Origin: JALOAP01 sp964632355 | Lineage (GTDB): Bacteria; Chloroflexota; Dehalococcoidia; Tepidiformales; Tepidiformaceae | Length of the DNA: 40,175 nt | Reading direction: 5' to 3' | NCBI GenBank assembly: GCA_964632355.1 | Contig: CAZWBW010000014.1 | Span: 1-40,175 of the forward strand | In this document: piece by piece, positions 22,666 to 31,481 of the stretch | Layout of the letters: every line of letters begins with the position of its first letter | Numbering within the stretch: the first letter of the stretch is position 1 | Notes under the pieces: model-generated | Told to the model about the DNA's origin: nothing | Seen by the model: only the letters and a program-made list of their open reading frames with translations | The model's database searches: none | Translations under genes and position numbers: made by a program

Positions 22666-25419
22666 ATGAGTTCACGCCGCTACGCTCCGCCGGTGGCGAC
22701 CTACCGGCTGCAACTCCACGCCGGGTTTGGCTTCGCCGACGCCGCGCGAATCGTGCCGTACCTCGAACAGCTCGGGGTATCGCACCTGTACATTTCCCCG
22801 ATCTTTAAGGCGCGACCGGGTAGCACCCACGGCTATGACGTCGTCGACCACAACCAGGTGAACCCGGCGCTGGGCGGGCTCGCCGGGCTGTACGAGCTGA
22901 GCGAAGAACTCCGGCGCCGCGACATGGGACTGATCCTCGACATCGTGCCGAACCACGTCGGGGTCGGCGCCGAGAACCCGTGGTGGCGCGATGTGCTCCG
23001 GTTCGGGCAGGGCTCGAAGTACGCGGGCTACTTCGACATCGACTGGGAAGCACAACCCCAGATGCCGTCCGGCGTGTTGGTGGTTCCGATCCTGGGGAAA
23101 CCGTTCGGACGGGCGCTCGAGGAAGGCGAACTTCGGCTCGACTTCGACGACGGCGAGGTCGTGGTTCGCTATTGGGAACACGTGCTGCCGATTTCGCCGC
23201 AGAGCTACGGGCGGGTCTTCGGGTTGCCGCCTGTGGAGTTGCGAGACGAGGTGAACGACCCGGCTGCGTTCGCCATGCTGGTGGACCTGCTCGACGAATT
23301 ACCGCGGGCCGACCCCGAGCGGGCTTCGCTCCTGCTCGGGCGCTTTCGCGACATCATCCGAAGCGACCCGGCGATCGAAGCGTACCTGCGGCGGTGCCTC
23401 GATGAGCTCAACGGTACCAAGGGCGATCCCTCGAGCTTCGACCGGCTCGAGGAGCTGTTGCTCGAGCAGCACTACCGGCTCGCTGATTGGCGCGTGTCGG
23501 GCGAGGAGCTGAACTACCGGCGCTTCTTCGACGTCAACGACCTCGCGGGCATCCGGGTTGAGCGAGAGGACGTCTTCGAGACCGTGCACCAGCTGCTGTT
23601 CCAGCTCGTCGAGCGGGGGATCGCGACCGGCGTGCGCATCGACCACGTCGACGGGCTGTACAACCCCGGTGAGTACCTCCGCCGGCTGAGCGAGCGCCTC
23701 GCGGAGGCAGCGAAGGAGCACACCAGCAGCGGCATCCCCATCTACGTAGAGAAGATCCTCGAAGGGGACGAACGGCTGGTCCCAACGTGGCCGGTCGCGG
23801 GCACGACAGGGTACGAGTTCATGGCGCGGGTCGATGGCCTGCTCGTGAACAGCGCGAGCCGGGCAGCGATGGACGCCGCATACCGGCGATTCACCGGGCT
23901 GCACCCTCGCTTCGATCACACGGCGTACGTCGCGAAGCTGGAGGTCGCGGAGTCGGAATTCGCCGGGGACGTGAACGTGCTGGCGCTGCAGATTCACCGG
24001 ATGGCGCAACGCCACCGGCTGCACCGGGACATCACCCTCCGGGCGTTTCGCGACACCATCGAGGCGGTGCTGGCATCGTTCCCGGTGTACCGCACCTACC
24101 TCGACGATGCAGTCGCGGAACAGAGCCAGCGGTACCTGCGGCACGCGTTCGAAGAGGCCGCGCGGCGGGACTATCGGCTGTCGCCGGAGGCGCTGTCGTT
24201 CCTCGCGGAGGTGCTGCTCCCGGGCGACGACGTTAGCCCGGACGAGCTCGAGCGGCGGATCCACTTTCGCCGGCGGTTCCAGCAGCTTTCGAGCCCGATT
24301 ATGGCGAAGGGAGTCGAAGACACGGCGCTGTACCGGTTCAATCGCCTGCTTTCGCTGAACGAGGTTGGCGGCGAACCAGCGCGGTTCGGCCGAAGCCCGG
24401 AGGATCTCCACCGGTGGATGGAGCGCCGCGCGAAGCAGTGGCCCCACGCGATGTCGGCGGGTTCGACGCACGACAACAAACGGAGCGAAGACGTTCGCGC
24501 GCGGCTGCACGTGCTTTCGGAGATGCCGGCGGAGTGGCGGCGAGAGGTGCTGCAGTGGCAGCGGCTCAACGAGCGGCACCGGCAGGAGGTCCACGGCGAG
24601 CCGGCGCCAGCCCCCAACCTCGAGTACTACCTATACCAGACGCTTGTTGGCACGTGGCCGGACGAAGGCCTGACGGACGAGTACCGGGAACGCATGCGCA
24701 CGCACCTGACGAAGGCGATGCGCGAAGCGAAAACCGAGACGAGTTGGACGAAGGTCAACGAGGCATACGAGGAAGCTTCGCTGGCGTTCCTCAACCGCAT
24801 CCTGGACCGGCGGCGCGCCGGGGCGTTCCTGCGCCGGCTGGAGGCGCTGGTGCAACGCATCTCGCCGGCCGGGGCGCTGAACTCGCGGACGGCGCTCGCG
24901 CTGCGCGTGCTGGGCCCGGGGGTGCCCGACTTCTACCAGGGCGCCGAATACCAGGCCCTTACCGTGACGGACCCGGATAACCGCCGCCCGGTCGATTTCG
25001 AGCGGCTGCAGCAGGTGTTTGGCGAGGTGTGCGACGAGCGGCCAATCCTGGTCTCGCCCGCGGGCAAGCTCTGGCTTTCGCGGCAGTTGCTGCGCATTCG
25101 CGGCGCCAACTGCGAGACGTTCGCCGACGGCGGGTACGAACCGGTCACGGTGGAAGGGGAGCTCGCTCGCCACGTCTTCGCGTTTCGGCGAATAGGAAGC
25201 GGCAAGGAGTTCGTGGTGGTGGTGCCCCGCCTCACGTTCAGCCTGGTCACGCCGGACGGGAGTATTCCGCCTGGGCGCTGGGGTGACACCGGAGTTGTGG
25301 TAGGACCCGGCCGGTGGGTCGAGATGCTCACCGAGCGGGAGTTCAAGGCTGACAGGGAACGCCTGGCGCTACAGGAGGTGCTCGCCGAACTGCCGCTCGC
25401 CGTACTACAGCGCGCGTAG
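22666..25419 (+). CDS. treY: Maltooligosyl trehalose synthase
   Basis: This 917-residue GH13 enzyme of the TreYZ pathway converts the reducing-end maltosyl unit of a maltodextrin to a trehalosyl unit by intramolecular transglycosylation. TreY landmarks are VATYRLQLHAGFGFADAAR (10-28), DIVPNHVG, the nucleophile in TGVRIDHVDGLY (Asp326), the acid/base in YVEKIL (Glu362) and the third acid in GSTHDNKRSED (Asp603). The length is in the normal upper range. No Shine-Dalgarno site is evident; TATTTA ends 7 bases before the ATG, so the mRNA may be leaderless. treZ starts 10 bases after the stop, so they form an operon. No treX debranching enzyme is in the window. Confidence 0.96.
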   Translation: MSSRRYAPPVATYRLQLHAGFGFADAARIVPYLEQLGVSHLYISPIFKARPGSTHGYDVVDHNQVNPALGGLAGLYELSEELRRRDMGLILDIVPNHVGVGAENPWWRDVLRFGQGSKYAGYFDIDWEAQPQMPSGVLVVPILGKPFGRALEEGELRLDFDDGEVVVRYWEHVLPISPQSYGRVFGLPPVELRDEVNDPAAFAMLVDLLDELPRADPERASLLLGRFRDIIRSDPAIEAYLRRCLDELNGTKGDPSSFDRLEELLLEQHYRLADWRVSGEELNYRRFFDVNDLAGIRVEREDVFETVHQLLFQLVERGIATGVRIDHVDGLYNPGEYLRRLSERLAEAAKEHTSSGIPIYVEKILEGDERLVPTWPVAGTTGYEFMARVDGLLVNSASRAAMDAAYRRFTGLHPRFDHTAYVAKLEVAESEFAGDVNVLALQIHRMAQRHRLHRDITLRAFRDTIEAVLASFPVYRTYLDDAVAEQSQRYLRHAFEEAARRDYRLSPEALSFLAEVLLPGDDVSPDELERRIHFRRRFQQLSSPIMAKGVEDTALYRFNRLLSLNEVGGEPARFGRSPEDLHRWMERRAKQWPHAMSAGSTHDNKRSEDVRARLHVLSEMPAEWRREVLQWQRLNERHRQEVHGEPAPAPNLEYYLYQTLVGTWPDEGLTDEYRERMRTHLTKAMREAKTETSWTKVNEAYEEASLAFLNRILDRRRAGAFLRRLEALVQRISPAGALNSRTALALRVLGPGVPDFYQGAEYQALTVTDPDNRRPVDFERLQQVFGEVCDERPILVSPAGKLWLSRQLLRIRGANCETFADGGYEPVTVEGELARHVFAFRRIGSGKEFVVVVPRLTFSLVTPDGSIPPGRWGDTGVVVGPGRWVEMLTEREFKADRERLALQEVLAELPLAVLQRA

Positions 25420-25429
25420 GAGGTTGCAC

Positions 25430-27271
25430 ATGAGTGGGCACGGCTGGGGTGCGACGCTCGGCGCAATCGTCGACGACACGGGAACGACGTTCCGGGTCTG
25501 GGCGCCGGGGCCGGAAGCGATCTCGGTCGCGGTCTACGGCGACCAGCCGCGGCTCGTCGATATGGAGCGCGAGGGCGAATACCGGGTCGCGCGCATCGAG
25601 GGCGTCGGCGCGGGCACGCGGTACCGGTACCAGGTCGACGGGCGCGAATTCCCGGACCCGTGCTCACGGAGCCAGCCGGAGGGCGTGCACGGTCCCTCGG
25701 AGGTTGTCGACCCCGCCGCGTTCGAATGGAGCGACAGGTACTGGAACCCACCGAACCTCGAGGACCTGGTCATTTACGAAGCGCACGTCGGGACGCTGAC
25801 GCCCGAAGGAACGTTCGAAGCGGCCATCGGGCAACTCGGACGGCTCCGCGACCTGGGTGTGACAGCGATCGAGCTGATGCCGGTGGCGTCGTTCCCGGGC
25901 CGGTGGAACTGGGGATACGACGGGGCGTCGCTGTTCGCGCCAACCGCGGTCTACGGTGGCCCGGAAGGACTGCGGCGGTTCGTCGATGCAGCCCACCTCG
26001 CAGGCCTCGCGGTCATCCTCGACGTCGTCTACAACCACTTCGGCCCCGACGGGAACTACACGGGCATCTACTCGAAGCGGTACACCTCGCCCCGGCACCA
26101 GACACCGTGGGGCGACGGGCTGAACTTCGACGACGACGGCGCCGCCGAGGTACGAAGGTTCTTCCGGGAGAACCTGCTCCACTGGGTGCACGAGTACCAC
26201 ATCGACGGGTTCCGGTTCGACGCCACGCACGCCATCAAGGACGACTCGCCGACCCACATCCTCGCGGAGTTGAGCGAAGCCGCTCGCAACTTGCCACGAA
26301 ACGGCCGGGCGCCGTACCTGATCGCCGAATCGAACGAGAACGACGTCCGGTATCTGAAGCCGGTGAGCGAGGGCGGGTACGGGATAGACGCGGTATGGGC
26401 GGACGACTTCCATCACTGCGTCCGGACCGCGTTGACCGCCGGGCGCGAAGGGTACCTCGCGGGGTACACCGGCCGTGTGGACGAACTGGCGGCCACGATA
26501 CGGCAGGGGTTCCTGTACGAAGGGCAGACAGATCCCTTCTCCGATGAGCCGCGCGGCACCCCGGCGCGCGAGCAGCCCTGGCGGCAGTTCGTGTTCGCGA
26601 TCCAGAACCACGACCAGGTGGGGAACCAGGCGCTCGGCCTGCGTCTGAACCACCTGGTGGGGCTGGGGGACTACCTCACCGCTTCGACGCTGCTGCTCCT
26701 GCTGCCCCAAACGCCGCTCCTGTTCCAGGGGCAGGAGTTCGCGGCATCGACGCCGTTCCTGTACTTCACGGACCACGAACCGGAACTCGGCCGAAAGGTG
26801 ACGGAAGGGCGGCGCGAGGAGTTCGCGGGGTTCTCCGCATTCCAGGACGAACGGATGCGCGACCGCATCCCTGATCCGCAGGCCGAGTCGACCTTCCGCG
26901 CTTCGGTGCTACGGCTGGATGAGGCCACGTTTGGCGTTGGGGCCATCGTCTCGGGGTACTACCGGGAGTTGCTGCGGCTTCGCCGCGAGGAGCCGGTGGT
27001 CGCAGCCACGCGCCAGGGGCGACCCGAGATCGAGACGTGGACGTCGGGCAGGGCGCTGGCGGTGCGGTTTCGAAACGAGGAAGGCGAACGTTGGCTCGTC
27101 GCGAATTTCGGTGAGGCAGAACGCATCCCGGTGGCAGGGCCGGCCACCGACCTCGAAAGTGTCCTCTGCTCGGACGAGGTGCAGTACGGCGGGTTCGGGC
27201 GGCATCCAAAGGTGAGCGGCGGGGGAATCCTCGTGCCCGGGCACTGCGGTGCGCTGCTGCGGCCGCGATAG
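25430..27271 (+). CDS. treZ: Malto-oligosyltrehalose trehalohydrolase
   Basis: This 613-residue GH13 enzyme releases free trehalose from maltooligosyl-trehalose made by TreY. The N-terminal CBM48-like domain (about 1-90, TTFRVWAPGPEAISVAVYGD) is followed by the catalytic barrel with VIYEAHVGTLTPEGTF, WNWGYDGASLFAP and VVYNHFGPDGNY. The nucleophile Asp264 lies in DGFRFDATHAI, the acid Glu300 in IAESNEND and Asp395 in NHDQVGNQALG. These features separate TreZ from glycogen branching enzyme. The ATG at 25430 has AGGAGG (25418-25423) 6 bases upstream, overlapping the treY stop; a TTG at 25424 is too close. Confidence 0.96.
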   Translation: MSGHGWGATLGAIVDDTGTTFRVWAPGPEAISVAVYGDQPRLVDMEREGEYRVARIEGVGAGTRYRYQVDGREFPDPCSRSQPEGVHGPSEVVDPAAFEWSDRYWNPPNLEDLVIYEAHVGTLTPEGTFEAAIGQLGRLRDLGVTAIELMPVASFPGRWNWGYDGASLFAPTAVYGGPEGLRRFVDAAHLAGLAVILDVVYNHFGPDGNYTGIYSKRYTSPRHQTPWGDGLNFDDDGAAEVRRFFRENLLHWVHEYHIDGFRFDATHAIKDDSPTHILAELSEAARNLPRNGRAPYLIAESNENDVRYLKPVSEGGYGIDAVWADDFHHCVRTALTAGREGYLAGYTGRVDELAATIRQGFLYEGQTDPFSDEPRGTPAREQPWRQFVFAIQNHDQVGNQALGLRLNHLVGLGDYLTASTLLLLLPQTPLLFQGQEFAASTPFLYFTDHEPELGRKVTEGRREEFAGFSAFQDERMRDRIPDPQAESTFRASVLRLDEATFGVGAIVSGYYRELLRLRREEPVVAATRQGRPEIETWTSGRALAVRFRNEEGERWLVANFGEAERIPVAGPATDLESVLCSDEVQYGGFGRHPKVSGGGILVPGHCGALLRPR

Positions 27272-27368
27272 CCTTCGCGTGACGTGTACGAACAGGCCGG
27301 ATAGAGTCGGGGTGGATTCGCAGGGTGCTGTGAAACCGACCGCAACAACCCGGGTGGAGGCGTTCTCG

Positions 27369-28364
27369 GTGGAGCTTGAGGAACTGAAAGAACGACTGGT
27401 GCCGTTCGTGCGCACACACCTCGAAGACCCGCTGGCCAGGGTCGTGGCGGTGGAGAAGGGCCCCGGCCATGCCGGGTTTTCGTTCCTGTTCGATGTGGAG
27501 ACACAGGGCGAGCTTCGCCGGTTTTTCCTCCGGCTCCCGCCCCCGGGCGTGAAACTCGAGGGGACAGCGGACGTTCTGCGGCAGGTTGCGGCACTGAAGG
27601 CACTCGACAAGACGGACGTGCCACATGCACCGGTGCTGTGGTCGGGCGACGACCCGCAGTGGTTCGGGCGGCCATACTTCGTGCAGCCGCGGATCGAAGG
27701 CGACGTGCTCCGCGGCGAGTGGCTCGAGCAGTTCACCGACGAACAGCGGCGGGACATGGCCCGGCAGGCGATGACGGCGCTCGCCGGCATCCACCGGGTG
27801 GACCCATCGGCGGTGCCGTACCTCGGGGACTTCTGGGGGTTCGAGTTCGACGTGACGCGCTGGGACCGGTTCTACGAACGGGCGGCCGAACCACAGTACC
27901 TGGCGCTGCAGCCGAGGGTTCGGCAGCTTCTGCTCGACAACATCCCGTCGGACACCCGCATCGGGCTGTACCACGGTGACTTCCAGTGGGGCAACCTGAT
28001 GTATTCGCGCGAAGGGAAGCTGCTGGCGGTTATCGACTGGGAGCTCTGCGGCGTGGGGGCGACGTTGAACGACGTCGGCTGGATCTGTGCGTTCAACGAG
28101 CCAGAGGCATGGGCGCACCCCGGTGCGATGGCGGCACGGATGCCGCACGGAGATGAACTCGAGGAGATGTACCGCGAGGCGTGGGGCAGCGACCCGGGCG
28201 ACATCCGGTGGTTCAAGGCGCTCGCGATGTACAAGTTCGCGATTATCACCGGGTTCAACCTGTCGTTGCACCGGCGAGGAAAGCGCCACGACCCCCACTG
28301 GGAGGTGATGGCGCCTTCGATGCAGAGCAACATGGAGTACGCGCTGAAGTTGCTCGGGGGCTAA
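27369..28364 (+). CDS. APH-like phosphotransferase (kinase-fold)
   Basis: This 331-residue aminoglycoside-phosphotransferase-fold protein has GPGHAGFSFLFDVE as the nucleotide loop, catalytic YHGDFQWGNLM (His202, Asp204, Asn209) and metal-binding VIDWELCGVG (Asp223). It resembles the APH-like family often encoded with acyl-CoA dehydrogenases (ACAD10/11-like), and such a dehydrogenase lies 1.3 kb downstream. It also directly follows treYZ (97 bases), so a sugar kinase is possible, but it lacks features I would demand for maltokinase. The GTG at 27369 has GGAGG 8 bases upstream. Earlier GTG codons at 27312 and 27330 lack ribosome sites. The substrate is unknown. Confidence 0.82.
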   Translation: MELEELKERLVPFVRTHLEDPLARVVAVEKGPGHAGFSFLFDVETQGELRRFFLRLPPPGVKLEGTADVLRQVAALKALDKTDVPHAPVLWSGDDPQWFGRPYFVQPRIEGDVLRGEWLEQFTDEQRRDMARQAMTALAGIHRVDPSAVPYLGDFWGFEFDVTRWDRFYERAAEPQYLALQPRVRQLLLDNIPSDTRIGLYHGDFQWGNLMYSREGKLLAVIDWELCGVGATLNDVGWICAFNEPEAWAHPGAMAARMPHGDELEEMYREAWGSDPGDIRWFKALAMYKFAIITGFNLSLHRRGKRHDPHWEVMAPSMQSNMEYALKLLGG

Positions 28365-28368
28365 CGAA

Positions 28369-28392
28369 CCAGCCGGTTATAGAACCGGTTGG
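28369..28392 (+). terminator. Probable terminator after the APH-like gene
   Basis: CCAGCCGGTT (28369-28378) pairs with AACCGGTTGG (28383-28392), a 10-bp stem with one G-U and a 4-base loop. It is followed by ATTTCGGATT, a weak T run. It begins 5 bases after the stop codon. Confidence 0.6.
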
Positions 28393-28487
28393 ATTTCGGA
28401 TTACCGATAACCCCATTTTGTTCTGGCATCGAGTTGCCCCGGGGTGTATGGTCCGCGCTGGGACAGGCGCCCTTAGGGAGGGGCGAT

Positions 28488-29576
28488 TTGGGGCTAGAAC
28501 TCGAGTTCGCGGCTGTCGCGTTCCTTATAGCGCTGCCCCTGACGGTGCTTCTTCGCTTGCCGACGAAGCCCGGGCGCGTGGCCGCGCATGCGCGGATTCC
28601 CCGGATAGGCGGGTTCCCGATCGCGGCAGCGTTCCTCGTCACTCCGCCGTTGATGGCGCTCGCTAGCGAGGATGCGCGCCAGTTCCTCCAGGACGACTGG
28701 AACGCGTTCCTTGCCCTTGCGGTGTGCGGCGGAATCGTGTTCGCGGTCGGGGCGATCGACGACTTTCGCGACGTCGACTGGAAGGTGAAGCTCGCGGCGC
28801 AGGTCGTGGCCGCGACGGGGCTGTACGCGACCGGCTTCCGCGTCGGGGACATGACGCTGCCGGGCGGCAGCACGGTGAGCCTCGGGTTCGTCGATGCGCC
28901 GATCACGGTGCTGTGGCTGGTGTTTGTGACGAACGCGATGAACCTGATCGACGGACACGACGGGGTGGCCGCGGGTATCTCGGCGCTGGTCTCGGCGACG
29001 ATGGCGTATGCCGCATATGACCTCGGCCACGATCTCATTGCGTTGTTGTTCGCCACGCTGGCGGGGGCATCGCTCGGGTTTGCCCCGCTGAACCTGCCGC
29101 CCGCGAAGCGGTTCCTCGGCGACTCGGGCGCGTACTTCCTCGGCTTCACGATCGCCGGGCTCTCCGTGGCGGGGTTCGTCGACAGCACCGGCCGCGTGCC
29201 GCTGTACATCCCGCTGGTCGCGCTCGGACTCCCGGTTCTCGACACGGCCGTGGCGTTTCTGCGGCGGATGCTGGACGGCCGCAACCCGATGGCCGCGGAC
29301 TTCGACCACTTCCACAATCGGCTGCAATCGCTGCTCGGGCTGCAGCCGCTCCAGGTCTCGCTGGCGGCTTACGCGTTGACCGCGGTCTTCTGCGGAGCTG
29401 CGCTGCTGCTGCACACCTGGTACAAGAGCGCCGGATCGGCGGTAGTTGGCGCCGTAGTGTTGGCGCTGGCGGTACTGATCGTGGCGGTGCTCGGCTACAT
29501 GCGAACGATGTGGCAGTCGGTTCGAACGCTTCGCCGCCGAGTCTCGGAAACCGAGACCGCGCGCGGGACTCGCTGA
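28488..29576 (+). CDS. Polyprenyl-phosphate sugar-1-phosphate transferase (WecA/TagO-like)
   Basis: This 362-residue polytopic membrane enzyme of the MraY/WecA/TagO family, with about ten hydrophobic segments, transfers a HexNAc-1-phosphate to undecaprenyl phosphate to start a lipid-linked glycan. Conserved loops are AIDDFRDVDWKVK (Asp91-Asp92), NAMNLIDGHDGVAAG (149-163), FLGDSGAYFLGF (Asp212) and the C-terminal DFDHFHNRL (His274, His276). The last is the counterpart of the usual HxHHRL motif, with altered flanking residues. The start is TTG at 28488 with GGGAGGGG 4 bases upstream; an in-frame start at 28389 would add an unconserved hydrophilic stretch. It could prime the surface glycan of the heptose operon or a wall polymer. 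Confidence 0.9.
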   Translation: MGLELEFAAVAFLIALPLTVLLRLPTKPGRVAAHARIPRIGGFPIAAAFLVTPPLMALASEDARQFLQDDWNAFLALAVCGGIVFAVGAIDDFRDVDWKVKLAAQVVAATGLYATGFRVGDMTLPGGSTVSLGFVDAPITVLWLVFVTNAMNLIDGHDGVAAGISALVSATMAYAAYDLGHDLIALLFATLAGASLGFAPLNLPPAKRFLGDSGAYFLGFTIAGLSVAGFVDSTGRVPLYIPLVALGLPVLDTAVAFLRRMLDGRNPMAADFDHFHNRLQSLLGLQPLQVSLAAYALTAVFCGAALLLHTWYKSAGSAVVGAVVLALAVLIVAVLGYMRTMWQSVRTLRRRVSETETARGTR

Positions 29577-29686
29577 GGAAGTAGGGGCGACCGGCCCCGC
29601 AGGAACCCCCGAACGGTCCTCCCGCTTAGCGGCGGCTTGCGGGGATGCTCAGGCATCTGCTTGTGCAAACCGCCGAAGGGGGAGTT

Positions 29687-30814
29687 GTGCGATTTCGCCT
29701 GGATCCAGAAGTCGAAGCCTTTCGCGCTGAAGTACGGGAGTTCCTTGCCGAGGAATGGGACGGGCAGGGCGATCCCTCGGGCCCCGCATCGGTGGCGTTT
29801 CAGTCGCGCCTGGCCGAGCGCGGGTGGCTGACACTGGCCTGGCCGAAGGAGTACGGCGGAGGTGGAGCGAGCCACCTGAAGCAGCTCGTCTACAACGAAG
29901 AGATGGCGTACGCCGAGGCACCGGCCCAGAACCACGGCGTCCAGTGGGTGGGACCAACGCTGATGTTGCTGGGCACGGAGGAGCAGAAGGAGCGGTTCCT
30001 GCCACCCATCGCGCGGGCGGAAGAGCACTGGTGCACGCTGTACAGCGAACCGGAAGCCGGGAGCGACCTCGCCTCGCTCCGAACCCGCGCCGTGCAGGAT
30101 GGCGACGACTTCGTCATCAACGGGCAGAAAATCTGGAACGGCCGCGCGCACCTGGCGGACTGGGGCTGGCTTGCGGCGCGAACCGACCCTTCGGCGCCGA
30201 AACACAAGGGCATCAGCCTGTTCATGGTTGACATGAAGTCGCCGGGAGTGAGCGTCCGGCCGCTGATCGACCTTTCGGGACGGCACCACTTCAACGAGGT
30301 GTTCTTCGACAACGTACGGGTGCCGCGCGCGAACCTCGTGGGCGAGCTGAACCGCGGCTGGTACCACATCGCGACGGCGCTCGACTTCGAACGGAGCGGC
30401 GTCCAGACGTATGCGAGCGGCCGCCGGGTGGTCGAGCGAGTTGCCGATGTCATCCGCGAGGATGCGACGGGCTTCCGGCGGCGGTACCGCCACGAAGTTG
30501 CAGAGCGTGCCATCGAAGTCGCGGTCGGGATGAACCTGGCGTACCGGGTGGCGCTGCTGCAGGCGGAGGGGAAAGTACCGAACGCCGAGGCGAGCCAGAG
30601 CCGCGTGTTCGGGACGGAGCTCGTTCAGCGGATTTTCCGGACCGCGTACAAGGTGATGGGCCTCGAAGGGCAGCTCAGGGGCGAATCGGCGCAACCCGGC
30701 CGGGATTTCGCGACCGGCTACCTCATCTCGGCGAGCGAGACCATCGCCGGGGGCACAGCTGAGATCCAGCGGCTCATCATCGCCACTCGAGGGCTGGGAC
30801 TGCCACGTGACTAG
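29687..30814 (+). CDS. Acyl-CoA dehydrogenase family protein
   Basis: This 375-residue FAD-dependent acyl-CoA dehydrogenase is in the size range of bacterial FadE/ACAD enzymes. Visible landmarks are WLTLAWPKEYGGGGAS (N-terminal helical domain), the FAD/substrate stretch CTLYSEPEAGSDLASL, INGQKIWNGRAHLADWG and the C-terminal IAGGTAEIQRLIIATRGLGL. The Glu at the MCAD catalytic position (YEGT) is Gly here, as in many FadE-like enzymes that use a different base. The GTG at 29687 follows AAGGGGGAG; longer starts at 29645 lack a ribosome site. It stops 22 bases before the cupin gene. The substrate chain is unknown; the upstream APH-like kinase may belong to the same metabolism. Confidence 0.9.
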   Translation: MRFRLDPEVEAFRAEVREFLAEEWDGQGDPSGPASVAFQSRLAERGWLTLAWPKEYGGGGASHLKQLVYNEEMAYAEAPAQNHGVQWVGPTLMLLGTEEQKERFLPPIARAEEHWCTLYSEPEAGSDLASLRTRAVQDGDDFVINGQKIWNGRAHLADWGWLAARTDPSAPKHKGISLFMVDMKSPGVSVRPLIDLSGRHHFNEVFFDNVRVPRANLVGELNRGWYHIATALDFERSGVQTYASGRRVVERVADVIREDATGFRRRYRHEVAERAIEVAVGMNLAYRVALLQAEGKVPNAEASQSRVFGTELVQRIFRTAYKVMGLEGQLRGESAQPGRDFATGYLISASETIAGGTAEIQRLIIATRGLGLPRD

Positions 30815-30824
30815 GGCCGGGGGC

Positions 30825-30830
30825 TAGACT
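30825..30830 (+). promoter_or_regulatory. -10 element for leaderless start of the cupin gene
   Basis: TAGACT (TAnnnT) ends 6 bases before the cupin ATG at 30837. No Shine-Dalgarno site is present. A matching -35 is not evident. Confidence 0.4.
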
Positions 30831-30836
30831 TTCGGT

Positions 30837-31172
30837 ATGCCCGAACCACCTGTACTTCGACGCTGGCAGCACCGGCAGCCCCCGAGCGAGCAGGCACTGA
30901 ACGAGGAGCTTCGCGCGGAGGGGCTGGAACCGCACTGGTGGTCGAACGGCCCCGGCGACCGGTATGAGCCGCACAGCCACGGCTACCACAAGGTGCTGTT
31001 CTGCGCATCCGGAACGATCACGTTCACGCTGCACCCGACGGGGGAGAAGCTCGTTATGGGTCCCGGGGATCGCCTCGATCTCCCGGCGGGCTGGGTCCAC
31101 GAAGCACGCGTCGGGCCGAACGGCGTGAAGTGCGTCGAGGGCTGGCGCCAGGGTTCGGCCGAGCGAGTGTGA
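30837..31172 (+). CDS. Small cupin-domain protein
   Basis: This 111-residue protein has a single cupin barrel. Motif 1 is PHSHGYHKVLFCASGTITFTL (metal-type His46, His48 and possibly His51) and motif 2 is GPGDRLDLPAGWVHEA (His88). The histidines suggest a metal-binding cupin, either an enzyme or a ligand sensor; no substrate can be assigned. No Shine-Dalgarno site is present before the ATG at 30837, and the -10-like TAGACT 6 bases upstream indicates a leaderless start. It lies 22 bases downstream of the acyl-CoA dehydrogenase. Confidence 0.85.
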   Translation: MPEPPVLRRWQHRQPPSEQALNEELRAEGLEPHWWSNGPGDRYEPHSHGYHKVLFCASGTITFTLHPTGEKLVMGPGDRLDLPAGWVHEARVGPNGVKCVEGWRQGSAERV

Positions 31173-31226
31173 GCAGTTCGGCAGCGGCAGCAGGTCTGCG
31201 TTTGTGTGGCCGCGTGCCTCTGCGCG

Positions 31227-31232
31227 TAGGTT
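31227..31232 (+). promoter_or_regulatory. -10 element for leaderless start of a small ORF
   Basis: TAGGTT (TAnnnT) ends exactly 6 bases before the ATG at 31239. There is no Shine-Dalgarno site, and the -35 region is not convincing. Confidence 0.38.
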
Positions 31233-31238
31233 CGTGCG

Positions 31239-31418
31239 ATGAGCAACGAACCAGGACGACCAACCGAGCCAGACCCGCGCGAGGCGCTTCAGCAGGAGGA
31301 AGAGGCGAGCGATCGTGCCCGCGGAAGGACGCCGGGGCCGGGACAGGCGCCGAAACTCGGCGAGCTGAGGGTGCCGCACCCAAAGGACGCACCGGAAGCT
31401 CCCGCCGACGGCGACTGA
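31239..31418 (+). CDS. Small proline-rich acidic hypothetical protein (59 aa)
   Basis: ATG at 31239 to TGA at 31418 encodes 59 residues rich in Pro, Glu and Asp with no hydrophobic core (starts MSNEPGRPTEPDPREALQQE, ends APEAPADGD). It is probably disordered. The third codon positions are G/C-rich. No Shine-Dalgarno site is present, but the leaderless -10 geometry fits. No family is recognised; it could be a small regulatory or stress protein next to the Usp gene. Confidence 0.45.
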   Translation: MSNEPGRPTEPDPREALQQEEEASDRARGRTPGPGQAPKLGELRVPHPKDAPEAPADGD

Positions 31419-31469
31419 CGAGCGGAGACTGACGGCCGATTGGACCTTGGCCCGCGGGTGCGGGTGAAG

Positions 31470-31475
31470 TATGAA
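31470..31475 (+). promoter_or_regulatory. Candidate promoter of the tandem Usp gene
   Basis: TATGAA (4 of 6 to TATAAT) ends 6 bases before the Usp ATG at 31482. TTGGCC at 31447-31452 gives a -35-like match (3 of 6) with 17-bp spacing. Confidence 0.38.
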
Positions 31476-31481
31476 GTAGGC

